64,000 bases of DNA, from NCBI RefSeq assembly GCF_900130065.1, contig NZ_FQXV01000011.1, positions 103,432 through 167,431 on the forward strand, read 5' to 3'. Numbering within the stretch: the stretch's first letter is position 1; every line of letters starts with the position of its first letter. The translations under genes were made by a program, and so were the position numbers. Positions 33,299 through 41,861 of the stretch are shown here, piece by piece. Source of the DNA: Sporobacter termitidis DSM 10068. Lineage in GTDB: Bacteria; Bacillota; Clostridia; Oscillospirales; Oscillospiraceae. The notes under the pieces were generated by a model that worked only from the letters and a program-made list of their open reading frames with translations, was not told where the DNA came from and searched no databases.

Positions 33299-34444
33299 AT
33301 GCCTGAGAATACGTTGATTTCCGAAATTGAGGCGGAATACCGGCGCATCGATGCCAAGTGGCTGAAGCTGCATTTCAAAACGTCCGTTGTTCTGGTGCTG
33401 ACCGCTTTCTTTATGGAATGTCTGTTCGGCGTCGCTATATATAACACGGGGGACGTCCGGCTCGGCTTTCTGTTTTATGCCGCGAAATATATCCTTGCCC
33501 CGCTGTCGATCAACGCCGTTTTGATCGCTCTCGGGTGGTGGGCAACGCGTTCGCCGCGCCTGACGCACACCGCCAGAATCTATATCGTCTCCCTGTGTCC
33601 GGTAGTCCTGTGCTTTATTTTTTATTCGGTGCACAGCATATTTTATTCGCTGTATCTCGCCTTTACCCTCCCCGTCGTCCTCACCGTGGTGTACGGCAAT
33701 TACCTCCTGACGGCGGTGACGGCGGTCGCATCCCTGGCGGCCAGGATCATCTCCGGGCTTTTCGTCCGGTGGGACCCCGACGTCACGCACGATTATGGGG
33801 ACGTGTTTATTCTCAGCGATTTCCTCGCTTCCGTCGTCATTCTGTGCGTGTTTTTCGCCGTGTGCCTTGTCGTGATCTATTTTGAAAAGGCGAAAAACTC
33901 CGCCGGCATACAAAAGGAGATCGAGCGCCGCCAGCTGCGCCTGAAAACGCTGACCGATGAATTGACGGGCGTTGGAAACAGGACGGCCCTGCGGACGGCG
34001 TTTGAGTCCATGGAGAAGGATAAATCGGACAACCCGTATATTTTCGTCATGATCGACCTTGACAATTTCAAGCTCCTCAACGATACCTGGGGCCACGACG
34101 CCGGAGACAGGTGCCTGAGGGCGTTCGGCGCTATTTTGGCCGCAGATGTCGACGGCGCCGGGGCCTTTCGCTTTGGCGGGGACGAATTCTGCATCCTCTT
34201 TAAAAGCAAACCCCTGGACGGGGTGCTGGCGATCTGCCGCAAAATACAGGCGGACTACAGGAAGGGCACGGAGGAGCTTTCACAGAACCTGCCCCTGACA
34301 GCCAGCTTCGGCATCGCCCTCCGCGCGCCGGGGATGACGACGGCGCAGCTCCTGAAAAATACCGACACGGCGCTCTACCGGTCCAAAATAATGAAGGACA
34401 TGATTTATATCTACGACGAATTGTCGGACGCCAACCTGGTGTAG
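33299..34444 (+). CDS. Membrane diguanylate cyclase (GGDEF)
   Basis: 381 residues: five or six membrane helices in the first 200, then a GGDEF domain with LTDELTGVGNRTAL, DLDNFKLLNDTWGHDAGD and intact FGGDEF. It makes c-di-GMP from two GTP. No RxxD inhibitory site is present five residues upstream of GGDEF. No named sensor domain; the membrane part may be the sensor. It starts at an ATG with a weak GGTGGTAGAG site and stands 115 bp from the preceding gene. Confidence 0.92.
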   Translation: MPENTLISEIEAEYRRIDAKWLKLHFKTSVVLVLTAFFMECLFGVAIYNTGDVRLGFLFYAAKYILAPLSINAVLIALGWWATRSPRLTHTARIYIVSLCPVVLCFIFYSVHSIFYSLYLAFTLPVVLTVVYGNYLLTAVTAVASLAARIISGLFVRWDPDVTHDYGDVFILSDFLASVVILCVFFAVCLVVIYFEKAKNSAGIQKEIERRQLRLKTLTDELTGVGNRTALRTAFESMEKDKSDNPYIFVMIDLDNFKLLNDTWGHDAGDRCLRAFGAILAADVDGAGAFRFGGDEFCILFKSKPLDGVLAICRKIQADYRKGTEELSQNLPLTASFGIALRAPGMTTAQLLKNTDTALYRSKIMKDMIYIYDELSDANLV

Positions 34445-34464
34445 TAATTAAAAGGACGTGCATC

Positions 34465-35007
34465 ATGCTCTACGAGTCTGACCCACGGGGATATGCCGGC
34501 ATGCCTGAAAATATCACCGTCAAGGCTGAAGATCCGCGCTCAAAGGACGCGTCCGCTTTGATGAAGGAGCTCTCGGACTGTCTGCAGGCCATGACGGGCA
34601 GCAGCGGCAGACACTCGATCCGGGTTGAGGATTTTCTGCAGGCCCGATCCCTTTTTGCCGTCGCGCGCGATCTCAGCGGAAACGCCGTTGGCTGCGGCGG
34701 TTTCCGGCCTTTGGACGCTCATGCCGCGGAGCTCAAACGGATGTACGCCCGGGCTCAATCCTCCGGTGTCGGTTCAAAAATTCTCGCCTATTTGGAGGCT
34801 GGGGCGGCCCGGATGGGATACGCAGTCCTCCGGCTTGAAACACGGCGCAGCAACAAAAAAGCCGTCGCCTTTTACCGGCGGAACGGCTATCTGGAGATAC
34901 CGAATTACGGCATTTATGAAAACAGGTCGGAAGCGGCCTGTTTCGAGAAATATCTATCCCGGCACGGCGGAGAAAAAGCGGCGGTCAGAACGGCCGGGCA
35001 CCGCTGA
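34465..35007 (+). CDS. GNAT-family N-acetyltransferase
   Basis: 180 residues. The GNAT core is visible: VGCGGFRPLD, AELKRMYARAQSSGVGSKILAYLEAGAARMGY with the acetyl-CoA loop, and LETRRSNKKAVAFYRRNGYLEIPNYG. Substrate unknown. AAAGGA lies 8 bases before the ATG, 20 bp behind the cyclase gene. Its last 23 bases overlap the convergent flavoprotein gene. Confidence 0.9.
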   Translation: MLYESDPRGYAGMPENITVKAEDPRSKDASALMKELSDCLQAMTGSSGRHSIRVEDFLQARSLFAVARDLSGNAVGCGGFRPLDAHAAELKRMYARAQSSGVGSKILAYLEAGAARMGYAVLRLETRRSNKKAVAFYRRNGYLEIPNYGIYENRSEAACFEKYLSRHGGEKAAVRTAGHR

Positions 35008-35695
35008 GCCAGCCTTGCGACTCCCAATGCTTCCGGTCGACGGGATTCCAGTCGTTTTTCTTCTGCGCCCCGGCCATCATCTTAAACATGAAGCTTCTGA
35101 ACAGCGGATTCGGAAGCTTTTTTACATTTTTGACGGCCCTGGCGATACGCGCGGCGCTCCTGGCGGCGTCCCTGCGGATTTTTATCTGCTTTTTTGCCGG
35201 AACCTCGTCCCACTTTGTCGCGGCGGCGCGGTATTTCAGTGAAAACGTTTTCTTTACGCCCCAAAAGGTCAGGCTGTTCCGCAGCGTCTTTGTGGTATGG
35301 GCGAGACCGGCGCCCGCCGTCGTTGTGATCGTCAGGCCGATTTTATTGAACATCCTCGGGTCGGGCCGGTGGCTCATCCACATATAACACAGATGGTCGA
35401 TCAGCGCCTTCATCTGTCCCGACACGTCGAACCCGTAAACGGGAGACAGTAGGACGACGAGGTCCGCTTCCAGAATGGCCCGGGCGATCGGCTCCGTGGC
35501 GGACGCATGGGGACAGGTGCTTTCCCCGTTGTAGAAGCAGGAATAGCAGCCGCTGCAGAAATACGGCATATCTCCCGGCAGAAAAAATTCCGTCATTTGA
35601 ACGGTATCGTACTTCCCGAGCTCCTGCCGGACGGCCTCCATACAGTGCCAGGTGCTGCCGTGCCGCATGCTGCCGTTGATAACTGTGATTTTCAT
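34985..35695 (-). CDS. NADPH-dependent FMN reductase-like flavodoxin protein
   Basis: 236 residues. ITVINGSMRHGSTWHCMEAV, the Cys-rich loop YFCSGCYSCFYNGESTCPH and LVVLLSPVYGFDVSGQMKALIDHL mark the iron-sulfur-flavoprotein/NADPH:FMN oxidoreductase group. It is probably an FMN-dependent reductase. The stop codon of the upstream TetR gene overlaps its start codon region (ATGA), so it is coupled to the regulator at 35692-36387 and controlled by the tandem operators at 36402-36444. Confidence 0.88.
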   Translation of the reverse strand: MKITVINGSMRHGSTWHCMEAVRQELGKYDTVQMTEFFLPGDMPYFCSGCYSCFYNGESTCPHASATEPIARAILEADLVVLLSPVYGFDVSGQMKALIDHLCYMWMSHRPDPRMFNKIGLTITTTAGAGLAHTTKTLRNSLTFWGVKKTFSLKYRAAATKWDEVPAKKQIKIRRDAARSAARIARAVKNVKKLPNPLFRSFMFKMMAGAQKKNDWNPVDRKHWESQGWLSGARPF

Positions 35696-36387
35696 TGCGC
35701 GCCCTCCTCTTTTTCCGGAGTCTTGCCGTACGTGGCGGTGAAGCTGCCGATATGGCGTGAAAACAGCGCCTTCGCCCGCGCCAGGCTTTCGGGGTCGTTA
35801 TCGTATTTATAGAAGATCAAAAAGATCGGGGAGAAAAATTCCAGGGCGAGAATATACGGGTCCGCCCGGACAAAACAGCCCGCGTCCATCAGCGCCGCGA
35901 AAAGCCGGGACTGGAAATCGATGCTGTCGTCAAATGAGATGCGCCTGAAAAGGGCACGGATATCCTCATTCCCGTACTGCTCGATGGTCAGCATCCGCCG
36001 GAGCTTGACGTTCAGCGCATCCGTCATGTAATAATCGAAGATCGCCCCGGCAATCGCTGCAAACTGCGCGTTTGTCATATTTTTGTACATTGCGACCGTT
36101 CTCTCGTCCACCACAATCTGCCGGTCGGCCCCGGTCAGGCTCAGGCTGCTGAATATCTCCTCCCACCGCCCGGAATACTCCCTGACGATCGAATCAAAGA
36201 TATCCTGCTTGTTTTTGAAGTGGTTATAAAGCGAGGATTCCTTAATGCCGACGGCGCCGGCGATGTCGCGCACCGACACGGCGTCGTATCCCCTCACGGA
36301 AAAGAGGTCCAGCGCTTCCGCCAGGATCTTTTCTCTCGTTGTGAGCGGCGCCGCCTTTTCCGGGTACTGCGCGGGGCTTTCATTCAT
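35692..36387 (-). CDS. TetR-family transcriptional repressor
   Basis: 231 residues. N-terminal helix-turn-helix: REKILAEALDLFSVRGYDAVSVRDIAGAVGIKESSLYNHFKNKQDIFDSI. The C-terminal ligand domain is helical, with no assigned effector. It is translated just ahead of the FMN reductase gene with a 4-base overlap, so regulator and target form one operon. Two near-identical palindromes lie in its promoter. GGAG 9 bases before the ATG. Confidence 0.94.
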   Translation of the reverse strand: MNESPAQYPEKAAPLTTREKILAEALDLFSVRGYDAVSVRDIAGAVGIKESSLYNHFKNKQDIFDSIVREYSGRWEEIFSSLSLTGADRQIVVDERTVAMYKNMTNAQFAAIAGAIFDYYMTDALNVKLRRMLTIEQYGNEDIRALFRRISFDDSIDFQSRLFAALMDAGCFVRADPYILALEFFSPIFLIFYKYDNDPESLARAKALFSRHIGSFTATYGKTPEKEEGAQ

Positions 36388-36401
36388 CGGTCATTTCTCC
36401 A

Positions 36402-36419
36402 AACTAACAGTTGTTAGTT
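36402..36419. promoter_or_regulatory. TetR operator, site 1
   Basis: The 18-bp perfect palindrome AACTAACAGTTGTTAGTT lies between the promoter and the TetR start codon. Confidence 0.75.
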
Positions 36420-36421
36420 CA

Positions 36422-36450
36422 AGTGTAACTAACAACTGTTAGTTTGTCAA
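36422..36450 (-). promoter_or_regulatory. Promoter of the TetR-flavoprotein operon
   Basis: On the minus strand: TTGACA (36450-36445), 17-bp spacer, TACACT (36427-36422). The spacer coincides with operator site 2. Confidence 0.7.
36427..36444. promoter_or_regulatory. TetR operator, site 2
   Basis: The palindrome AACTAACAACTGTTAGTT, the same except at the two central bases, fills the spacer between -35 and -10 of the promoter, 25 bp from site 1. Confidence 0.78.
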
Positions 36451-36481
36451 GACGGACGACAGATTTTTTGCAAAGCAAATC

Positions 36482-36512
36482 GGCAGAGGCCCCCGCCCCT
36501 GCCGATTTTTAC
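36482..36512. terminator. Hairpin after nrdG
   Basis: CGGCAG...CTGCCG with a GC-rich inner part and ATTTTT on one side; it ends the nrdD-nrdG transcript and faces the TetR promoter. Confidence 0.55.
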
Positions 36513-36534
36513 AGCAGCTTAATAAACTGAACTT

Positions 36535-37023
36535 CTATTCAATTATTACAGCGTTGCCTGCCGCCAGGCTTTTGGGGACGTCGACGATGCGCTGGTTCCT
36601 GCTGCCGCGCCAATGGAGATTCAGGCTGCGCTCCTTTAGGACAAACCGCCCGTCCACCAGCACATCGACGCGCTCCAGCAGCCGCCGGATGTCGGGGTCC
36701 GCCGAGGCGAGGAGCTCCTCGAAGGTATAGCCCGAATACGCCCAGACGTTCAGGCCGGCGTTCCTGGCCGCCCCGGCGATCTCCGCGCACGCGCCGGGCT
36801 GGGCGAAGGGCTCCCCGCCGGTCAGCGTCACGCCGTCCGTCAGCGGATTTCCGAGCAGCTGCCTGATAACGTCGGCCACCGGCGTTTCGCTGCCGCCGCT
36901 CGGGTCGTGGGTTTCGGGATTGTGGCACCCCTCGCAATGATGCGGGCAGCCCTGCGTAAAAACGGCGAACCGAAGGCCGGGACCGTCAACGATCGAATCC
37001 TGTACGAGGCCGGCGATGCGCAT
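36535..37023 (-). CDS. nrdG: Anaerobic ribonucleotide reductase activating enzyme (radical SAM)
   Basis: 162 residues. The radical-SAM Cys motif C26-x3-C30-x2-C33 (CPHHCEGC) and TLTGGEPFAQP are intact. It uses a [4Fe-4S] cluster and S-adenosylmethionine to create the glycyl radical on NrdD. It follows nrdD by 97 bp on the same strand, with AAAGGAGAG before the ATG. Length is normal for NrdG. Confidence 0.95.
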   Translation of the reverse strand: MRIAGLVQDSIVDGPGLRFAVFTQGCPHHCEGCHNPETHDPSGGSETPVADVIRQLLGNPLTDGVTLTGGEPFAQPGACAEIAGAARNAGLNVWAYSGYTFEELLASADPDIRRLLERVDVLVDGRFVLKERSLNLHWRGSRNQRIVDVPKSLAAGNAVIIE

Positions 37024-37119
37024 AAAAATCTCTCCTTTAATATGTTCCGGCGGCCCCTACGAGAAAGGCGGCGGGAGTTTTCCCCCCGCCCCGCCATTCG
37101 ATTTATGTTTCCAATCTAA

Positions 37120-39462
37120 CTAATTCGCGCTCGCGCCGCAGCCGTGCTTGACTCTGTCGGCCTCCTCCGCGCGTTTGCCGTTGTTGAACCGGTCGAGCGT
37201 GCCGACGAGGTAACCCGTGATCCGGCGGATGCGCTCAAAGCCCTGCTCCCCGTCGTTTTCCTTCCGGCCGCAGTGAGGGCATTCGTCCTTGATGATGCCG
37301 GTGTAGCCGCAGATGGGGTCGCGGTCCACCGGGTGGTTGACCGAGCCGTAGCCCACGCCGCACTTCTGCATGTAGCGGATGACCTTTTCAAAGGCCTCCA
37401 GATTCTCCAGCGGGTCTCCGTCCATCTCGATATAGCTGATATGACCGGCGTTGGTCAGCGCGTGATACGGCGCCTCGAGCCTGATCTTTTCAAAAGCGCT
37501 GATCGGGAAATAAACAGGAATATGGAAGCTGTTTGTATAATAGTCTCTATCTGTAACACCGGGAATAATGCCGTATTTCTTCTTGTCGATCTTGACAAAC
37601 CGGCCCGAAAGCCCTTCGGCCGGGGTGCCGATCAGCGTAAAGTTGAGCTTTCTCTTCTGGCTCTCGGCGTCGCAGCGGGCGCGCATATGGCTGATGATCT
37701 CGAGCCCCAGATTCTGGGCCCGCTCGCTCTGGCCGTGGTGCTCGCCTATGAGCGACACCAGCGTCTCCGCCAGGCCGATAAAGCCCACGGACAAGGTGCC
37801 GTGCTTCAGGACCTCGCGGACCTCGTCGTTCCAGTCCAGCTTCTCGCTGTCGAGCCATACGCCCTGGCCCATCAAAAACGGATAGTTGTAGACATGCTTG
37901 CGGCACTGTATCTCAAAGCGCTCCAGAAGCTGGTCGATGACCAGATCCAGCATGTGGTCCAGATCCTCGAAAAACCGCTGGATATCCCCTTTGGCCTTGA
38001 TGGCCAGGCGCGGCAGGTTGACGGAGGTAAACGACAGGTTGCCGCGCCGGGGGCAGATTTCGCGGGTCGGGTCGTACACGTTGGCCACGACGCGCGTCCG
38101 GCAGCCCATATACGCAATCTCGGTATCCGGATCGCCTTCCTTGTAGTATTTCAGATTAAACGGCGCGTCCTGGAAGGAGAAGTTGGGGAACAGGCGCTTT
38201 GCCGAACAGCGGCAGGCCAGCTTGAACAGATCGTAATTCGGCTCGCCGGGATTTAAGTTGATGCCGTCCTTGACCCTGAAAATCTGGATGGGGAAAATCG
38301 GCGTCTCGCCGCCGCCCAGACCGGCCTCGGTGGCCAGCATGACGTTTTTCATGACCATGCGTCCTTCGGGCGTCGTGTCCATGCCGTAGTTGATGGAGGA
38401 AAACGGCGTCTGGGCGCCAGCACGGGAGTGCATCGTATTGAGGTTGTGGATAAACGCCTCCATGGCCTGGTATGTGGCCCTGTCGGTCTCCTTGGCCGCA
38501 TAGTGCAGCGCCAGCCTCTGCGTGTTTTGGGCGCCCTCCTCGTCCCCGAATCTTTCGGTGATCAGCGGCAGCTCCTCGGCAAGATACGCCGCGTTGTTCT
38601 CCAGCGTCGGCTTCAGGCCGGTTCTTTCAGTGATGCCGGCGATCATATCCCTGATATCGGCCTCGATATCGTCCTCGAGGCCCTTCCAGAGCATGATGGC
38701 CTTGGCCAGGTTCTGCCGGTACAGGCGGACGAAGGTCTTGCGCACTCCGTCGGCCATGCCGTAATCAAAATTGACGATGCTCTGCCCGCCGTGCTGGTCG
38801 TTCTGGTTGGACTGGATGGCAATGCAGGCCAGCGCCGAATACGACGCGATGTCGTTGGGCTCGCGCAGCGTGCCGTGCCCCGTGGAAAAACCGCCCTTGA
38901 ACAGCCTCTTGATGTCGATCTGCGTGCAGGTTGTCGTCAGCGTCAGAAAATCCAGGTCATGAATGTGGATGTCACCCTCCTGATGCGCTTTGGAATGATC
39001 GGGATTCAGCACAAACATGTTGTAGAACTGCTTGGCGCCCTCGGAGCCGTATTTCAGCATGACGCCCATCGCCGTGTCGCCGTCAATATTCGCGTTCTCG
39101 CGCTTGACGTCGCTGTCGCGCGCGTCGGCATATGTGATTTCATTAAATGTCTGCATCAGACGGGTATTCATCTGGCGGCGGCGGTTGCGCTGGTCCCTGT
39201 AAAGGATATACGCCTTGGCCGTCGAGATATAGCCGTTGTCCATCAGGACCTTTTCGACGATGTCCTGGATATGCTCGACATCCGGCACCTCGTTCCCCTC
39301 GAGCTCGAGGATGGACAGCACCTCGCGGGCCAGTGCCGCCGCGGTATCGCCGTTGTCCGGCCTGTAGGTGGCGTCAAACGCTTTTTTGATGGCCTCCGCT
39401 ATTTTATCAACGTCAAACAGGACAGTCCTGCCGTCCCTCTTCTTAATGCTTATCACAGGCAT
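37120..39462 (-). CDS. nrdD: Anaerobic (class III) ribonucleoside-triphosphate reductase
   Basis: 780 residues. N-terminal ATP-cone (about 1-90, VISIKKRDGRTVLFDVDKIAEAI), the catalytic ten-strand barrel, a C-terminal zinc site with CGYTG...CPHCG, and the glycyl radical Gly at about 750 in RRITGYLVG. It reduces ribonucleotides to deoxyribonucleotides without oxygen. ATG at 39462 is chosen because the in-frame GTG at 39471 abuts AAAGGGG. NrdR boxes upstream predict repression by NrdR. Only the class III enzyme is in this window. Confidence 0.96.
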   Translation of the reverse strand: MPVISIKKRDGRTVLFDVDKIAEAIKKAFDATYRPDNGDTAAALAREVLSILELEGNEVPDVEHIQDIVEKVLMDNGYISTAKAYILYRDQRNRRRQMNTRLMQTFNEITYADARDSDVKRENANIDGDTAMGVMLKYGSEGAKQFYNMFVLNPDHSKAHQEGDIHIHDLDFLTLTTTCTQIDIKRLFKGGFSTGHGTLREPNDIASYSALACIAIQSNQNDQHGGQSIVNFDYGMADGVRKTFVRLYRQNLAKAIMLWKGLEDDIEADIRDMIAGITERTGLKPTLENNAAYLAEELPLITERFGDEEGAQNTQRLALHYAAKETDRATYQAMEAFIHNLNTMHSRAGAQTPFSSINYGMDTTPEGRMVMKNVMLATEAGLGGGETPIFPIQIFRVKDGINLNPGEPNYDLFKLACRCSAKRLFPNFSFQDAPFNLKYYKEGDPDTEIAYMGCRTRVVANVYDPTREICPRRGNLSFTSVNLPRLAIKAKGDIQRFFEDLDHMLDLVIDQLLERFEIQCRKHVYNYPFLMGQGVWLDSEKLDWNDEVREVLKHGTLSVGFIGLAETLVSLIGEHHGQSERAQNLGLEIISHMRARCDAESQKRKLNFTLIGTPAEGLSGRFVKIDKKKYGIIPGVTDRDYYTNSFHIPVYFPISAFEKIRLEAPYHALTNAGHISYIEMDGDPLENLEAFEKVIRYMQKCGVGYGSVNHPVDRDPICGYTGIIKDECPHCGRKENDGEQGFERIRRITGYLVGTLDRFNNGKRAEEADRVKHGCGASAN

Positions 39463-39496
39463 CTTCCACACCCCTTTAAACTAGAAACCAACCGAC

Positions 39497-39510
39497 CACT
39501 ATATATAGTG
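39497..39510. promoter_or_regulatory. NrdR box 1
   Basis: Perfect 14-bp palindrome CACTATATATAGTG, close to the NrdR consensus, 35 bp upstream of nrdD. Confidence 0.75.
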
Positions 39511-39537
39511 TTGCAAGTAAGTTTTATACATAAATGA

Positions 39538-39551
39538 TACAACGTATAGTT
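39538..39551. promoter_or_regulatory. NrdR box 2 (weaker)
   Basis: TACAACGTATAGTT keeps the right half TATAGT of box 1, displaced by 41 bp, i.e. about four helical turns, a spacing that would suit paired NrdR sites. Confidence 0.5.
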
Positions 39552-39673
39552 AGACAAGTCAAGCTGTAATTATGATATTTTTCCAAAAAACAAAGCGCGG
39601 CGCAATTAATTGTTTAAAAATGCATGGCAGGATGATAAAATATCAGGGAGCAGCAAAGGAGAGGATAAGAGGC

Positions 39674-40405
39674 ATGATAGACAGAGAAGCGCTGAAGATC
39701 TCGGCACGGCAAAGCATGAGCGGCAAAAAGCCGAGCGTCTTCCTTGTGGCCGCCCTGTACATCGCAATATTCACGATACTCATCGGCCTCGTCTCCGCCC
39801 TGGCCGGTTATGACAAGTTTTTGGCCGGCCTGCAGCGCATCCTGCTCGTCACGCCGCTCCCCACGTACGGCGAGCTGCTTGCCGTCCTGCCGTCCCTCCC
39901 CCTGGCCGCCGGCATCCTGATCCTCGCCATACTGGCCGTCAAGCTGGTCCTTGACGTGGGGTATATGGGCTACTGCCTGAAAATCAGCCGGAACGAGGAA
40001 GCGGAATCCGGAACTATCTTTGATGGTTTCGGCCTTTTCCTGAAGATTATCTGGCTTGAAATTCTGCAGCTCGTTTTTATCTCCCTGTGGTCTCTCCTTT
40101 TTCTCCTGCCGGGCATTGCCGCCTACTACCGGTACCGGCTGGCGTTTTACATCCTGCTGGACAACCGGGAGGCAGGACCCCTGGAGTGCATCCGGGCGTC
40201 CAAGCGCATGATGGACGGCTATAAAACGGAGCTGTTCTTTCTGGATTTGTCCTTTCTGGGCTGGTATTTTGTCGACGTTGCCGTCCGGGCCATGGTGGTG
40301 CTGCGGCTGTTTTCCGTCTGGCTCTTCCCGTACATGGGCGTGACGCGGGCGGGTTTTTATAACCTGCTCATAGCGGAAAGCGCGCCGGCGGAGGAACCGG
40401 AATAA
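39674..40405 (+). CDS. DUF975 family membrane protein
   Basis: 243 residues, MIDREALKISARQSMSGKKPSVF, then about five membrane helices. YYRYRLAFYILLDNREAGPLECIRASKRMMDGYKTELFFLDLSFLGW is the DUF975 signature. Function unknown; common in Clostridia. ATG at 39674 follows GAGGATAAGAGG. The repeat/hairpin at 40432-40506 lies just after the stop. Confidence 0.87.
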   Translation: MIDREALKISARQSMSGKKPSVFLVAALYIAIFTILIGLVSALAGYDKFLAGLQRILLVTPLPTYGELLAVLPSLPLAAGILILAILAVKLVLDVGYMGYCLKISRNEEAESGTIFDGFGLFLKIIWLEILQLVFISLWSLLFLLPGIAAYYRYRLAFYILLDNREAGPLECIRASKRMMDGYKTELFFLDLSFLGWYFVDVAVRAMVVLRLFSVWLFPYMGVTRAGFYNLLIAESAPAEEPE

Positions 40406-40431
40406 CGGCGGCAGAGGCTGCGTAAAACCTC

Positions 40432-40506
40432 AAAAGATTCTTCGCCTTTCGGCTCGGAATGACATTGCCGTCATTCCGAGGGGCCTGGGCCCCGAAGAAT
40501 CTTTTT
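40432..40506. repeat. Palindromic REP-like repeat acting as terminator
   Basis: Outer arms AAAAGATTCTTCG / CGAAGAATCTTTT enclose inner arms CTCGGAATGAC / GTCATTCCGAG. AGATTCTTCG...GGAATGAC palindromes are very common short repeats in many bacterial phyla. It lies between two convergent genes and can terminate both. Confidence 0.75.
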
Positions 40507-40526
40507 CTGTTTTGCGTGTCCGGCCC

Positions 40527-41513
40527 TCAGTCTTCCTTGCCCGTATGGGTCGTATCGGTCGTGTTTGAGGCGTTGGCGGCGGCGGGAGGCGTACCGTCGC
40601 CGCTTTTCAGTCGGGCCTTTTTGACGGCGTCGCCGTATTTTCCGTGAATGGCCTTGATATAAAGCGCCGCCCCCATCGGCAGCAGCGCGGCGTATTGGAT
40701 GACATGCAGCAGGAGGCTTGCCGACAGCGCCACGCTTTTCTCCACGCCGAGCCCGCCCAGGCCGACAACAGTCCCATACTCAAAAAGGCCGATGGCCCCC
40801 GGGGACGCCGGGATCAGGTTGACGATATTCGTCGCCACAAAAACGGCCAGGGCCATCTGGACGGAACCGGTCATGCTGAAGCCGAAAGCCACAAGCCCCA
40901 GCCAGAAGGCCGCGATGAGGATAACCCAGGAGAGCGCCACCCACATGAGCATTTTCAGCAGGGAAATATTCAGAAATTCTTTCACATAGTTTCTGATGCG
41001 CTCCACCAGAATGATCAAAACCGTGGCAACCAGCAAACCGCCGACGCAGACGAAAAGCAGAATCCACATGGCCTTCAGCAGCGTCTTGTCGGTAAAGCGC
41101 GCGAACGGTACGGTCAGCGCGGTGATGATGATGACGACGACCGCGTCGGACAGGGATGAAATGATGGCCAGCTTTGTCCGGCGCAGGACAGAGTAGCCCG
41201 CCGGGAAAAAAGCCAGTCTTATCCCCTCCCCCGCATGCAGCGGCAGGACCATGTTCAGCGCGTGCCCGATGCCGATGACCTCCAGCGCCGTCATATCGTC
41301 CATATCGGGGGTGATGCCTTTGGAATAGGCCAGGCCCCGGACGTAATTGGAATACATATAAATGCCGACGGAGACAATCACCAGCCACCAGTTGATATCC
41401 GAACGGAAAATCACGTTTATGTTAAGGCTTTTGACGACGACATACGAAAAATATATGACAACAGCTGTGATCAGCACGCCGAGTATGAGCTGCAGCTTCA
41501 TCTTTCTGCTCAT
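40527..41513 (-). CDS. Lysylphosphatidylglycerol synthase TM-region-like (UPF0104) membrane protein
   Basis: 328 residues, eight or so membrane helices. VYIYMYSNYVRGLAYSKG-type start (GIYMYSNYVRGLAYSKGI), LEVIGIGHALNMVLPLHAGEGIRLAF and NIVNLIPASPGAIGLFEYG are family motifs. Members form the flippase half of MprF or act as glycolipid flippase-like proteins. No aminoacyltransferase domain is fused or adjacent. The C-terminal 25 residues are Thr/Ala-rich and hydrophilic. GGGAGA before the ATG. Confidence 0.85.
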   Translation of the reverse strand: MSRKMKLQLILGVLITAVVIYFSYVVVKSLNINVIFRSDINWWLVIVSVGIYMYSNYVRGLAYSKGITPDMDDMTALEVIGIGHALNMVLPLHAGEGIRLAFFPAGYSVLRRTKLAIISSLSDAVVVIIITALTVPFARFTDKTLLKAMWILLFVCVGGLLVATVLIILVERIRNYVKEFLNISLLKMLMWVALSWVILIAAFWLGLVAFGFSMTGSVQMALAVFVATNIVNLIPASPGAIGLFEYGTVVGLGGLGVEKSVALSASLLLHVIQYAALLPMGAALYIKAIHGKYGDAVKKARLKSGDGTPPAAANASNTTDTTHTGKED

Positions 41514-41629
41514 TCATGTTCTCCCTTGAGGTACTTGAGTTTCCGGGAAGCAGGTCAGAATATGCCCATCATTATTATCCGACATCATCAGGCCAAATAA
41601 TATAATCAAAGATATACAAAACCATGTTA

Positions 41630-41657
41630 ATTTTACCATGATTTATTAATTTATCAA
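41630..41657 (-). promoter_or_regulatory. Predicted promoter of the UPF0104 gene
   Basis: Minus strand TTGATA (41657-41652), 16-bp spacer, TAAAAT (41635-41630). Confidence 0.5.
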
Positions 41658-41738
41658 TCTCAATTTGGATAATATTATTAACCTCCATAAAGCACCGGCG
41701 GGCTTCAAAACCGTCTTGCGGCGCCGCCGCCAAAGATC

Positions 41739-41779
41739 AAAGAGAAATTGCTATGCGTATATCATAGCAATTTCTCTTT
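41739..41779. terminator. Strong hairpin terminator
   Basis: AAAGAGAAATTGCTATG / CATAGCAATTTCTCTTT, 17 bp perfect, seven-base loop. Confidence 0.85.
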
Positions 41780-41861
41780 AATTATTATGAAAAATTATAT
41801 TAAATTACGATTTAAATTTCATTAAACCGCCGTTTTTACTGCCGGCCCTTCTGCGGAACGG

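Larger units (their letters stand above)
41514..41861. other. 348-bp AT-rich intergenic region
   Basis: No gene. Contains a predicted promoter for the leftward UPF0104 gene (41630-41657) and a 17-bp perfect hairpin (41739-41779) that terminates the binding-protein gene on its right. Confidence 0.55.
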
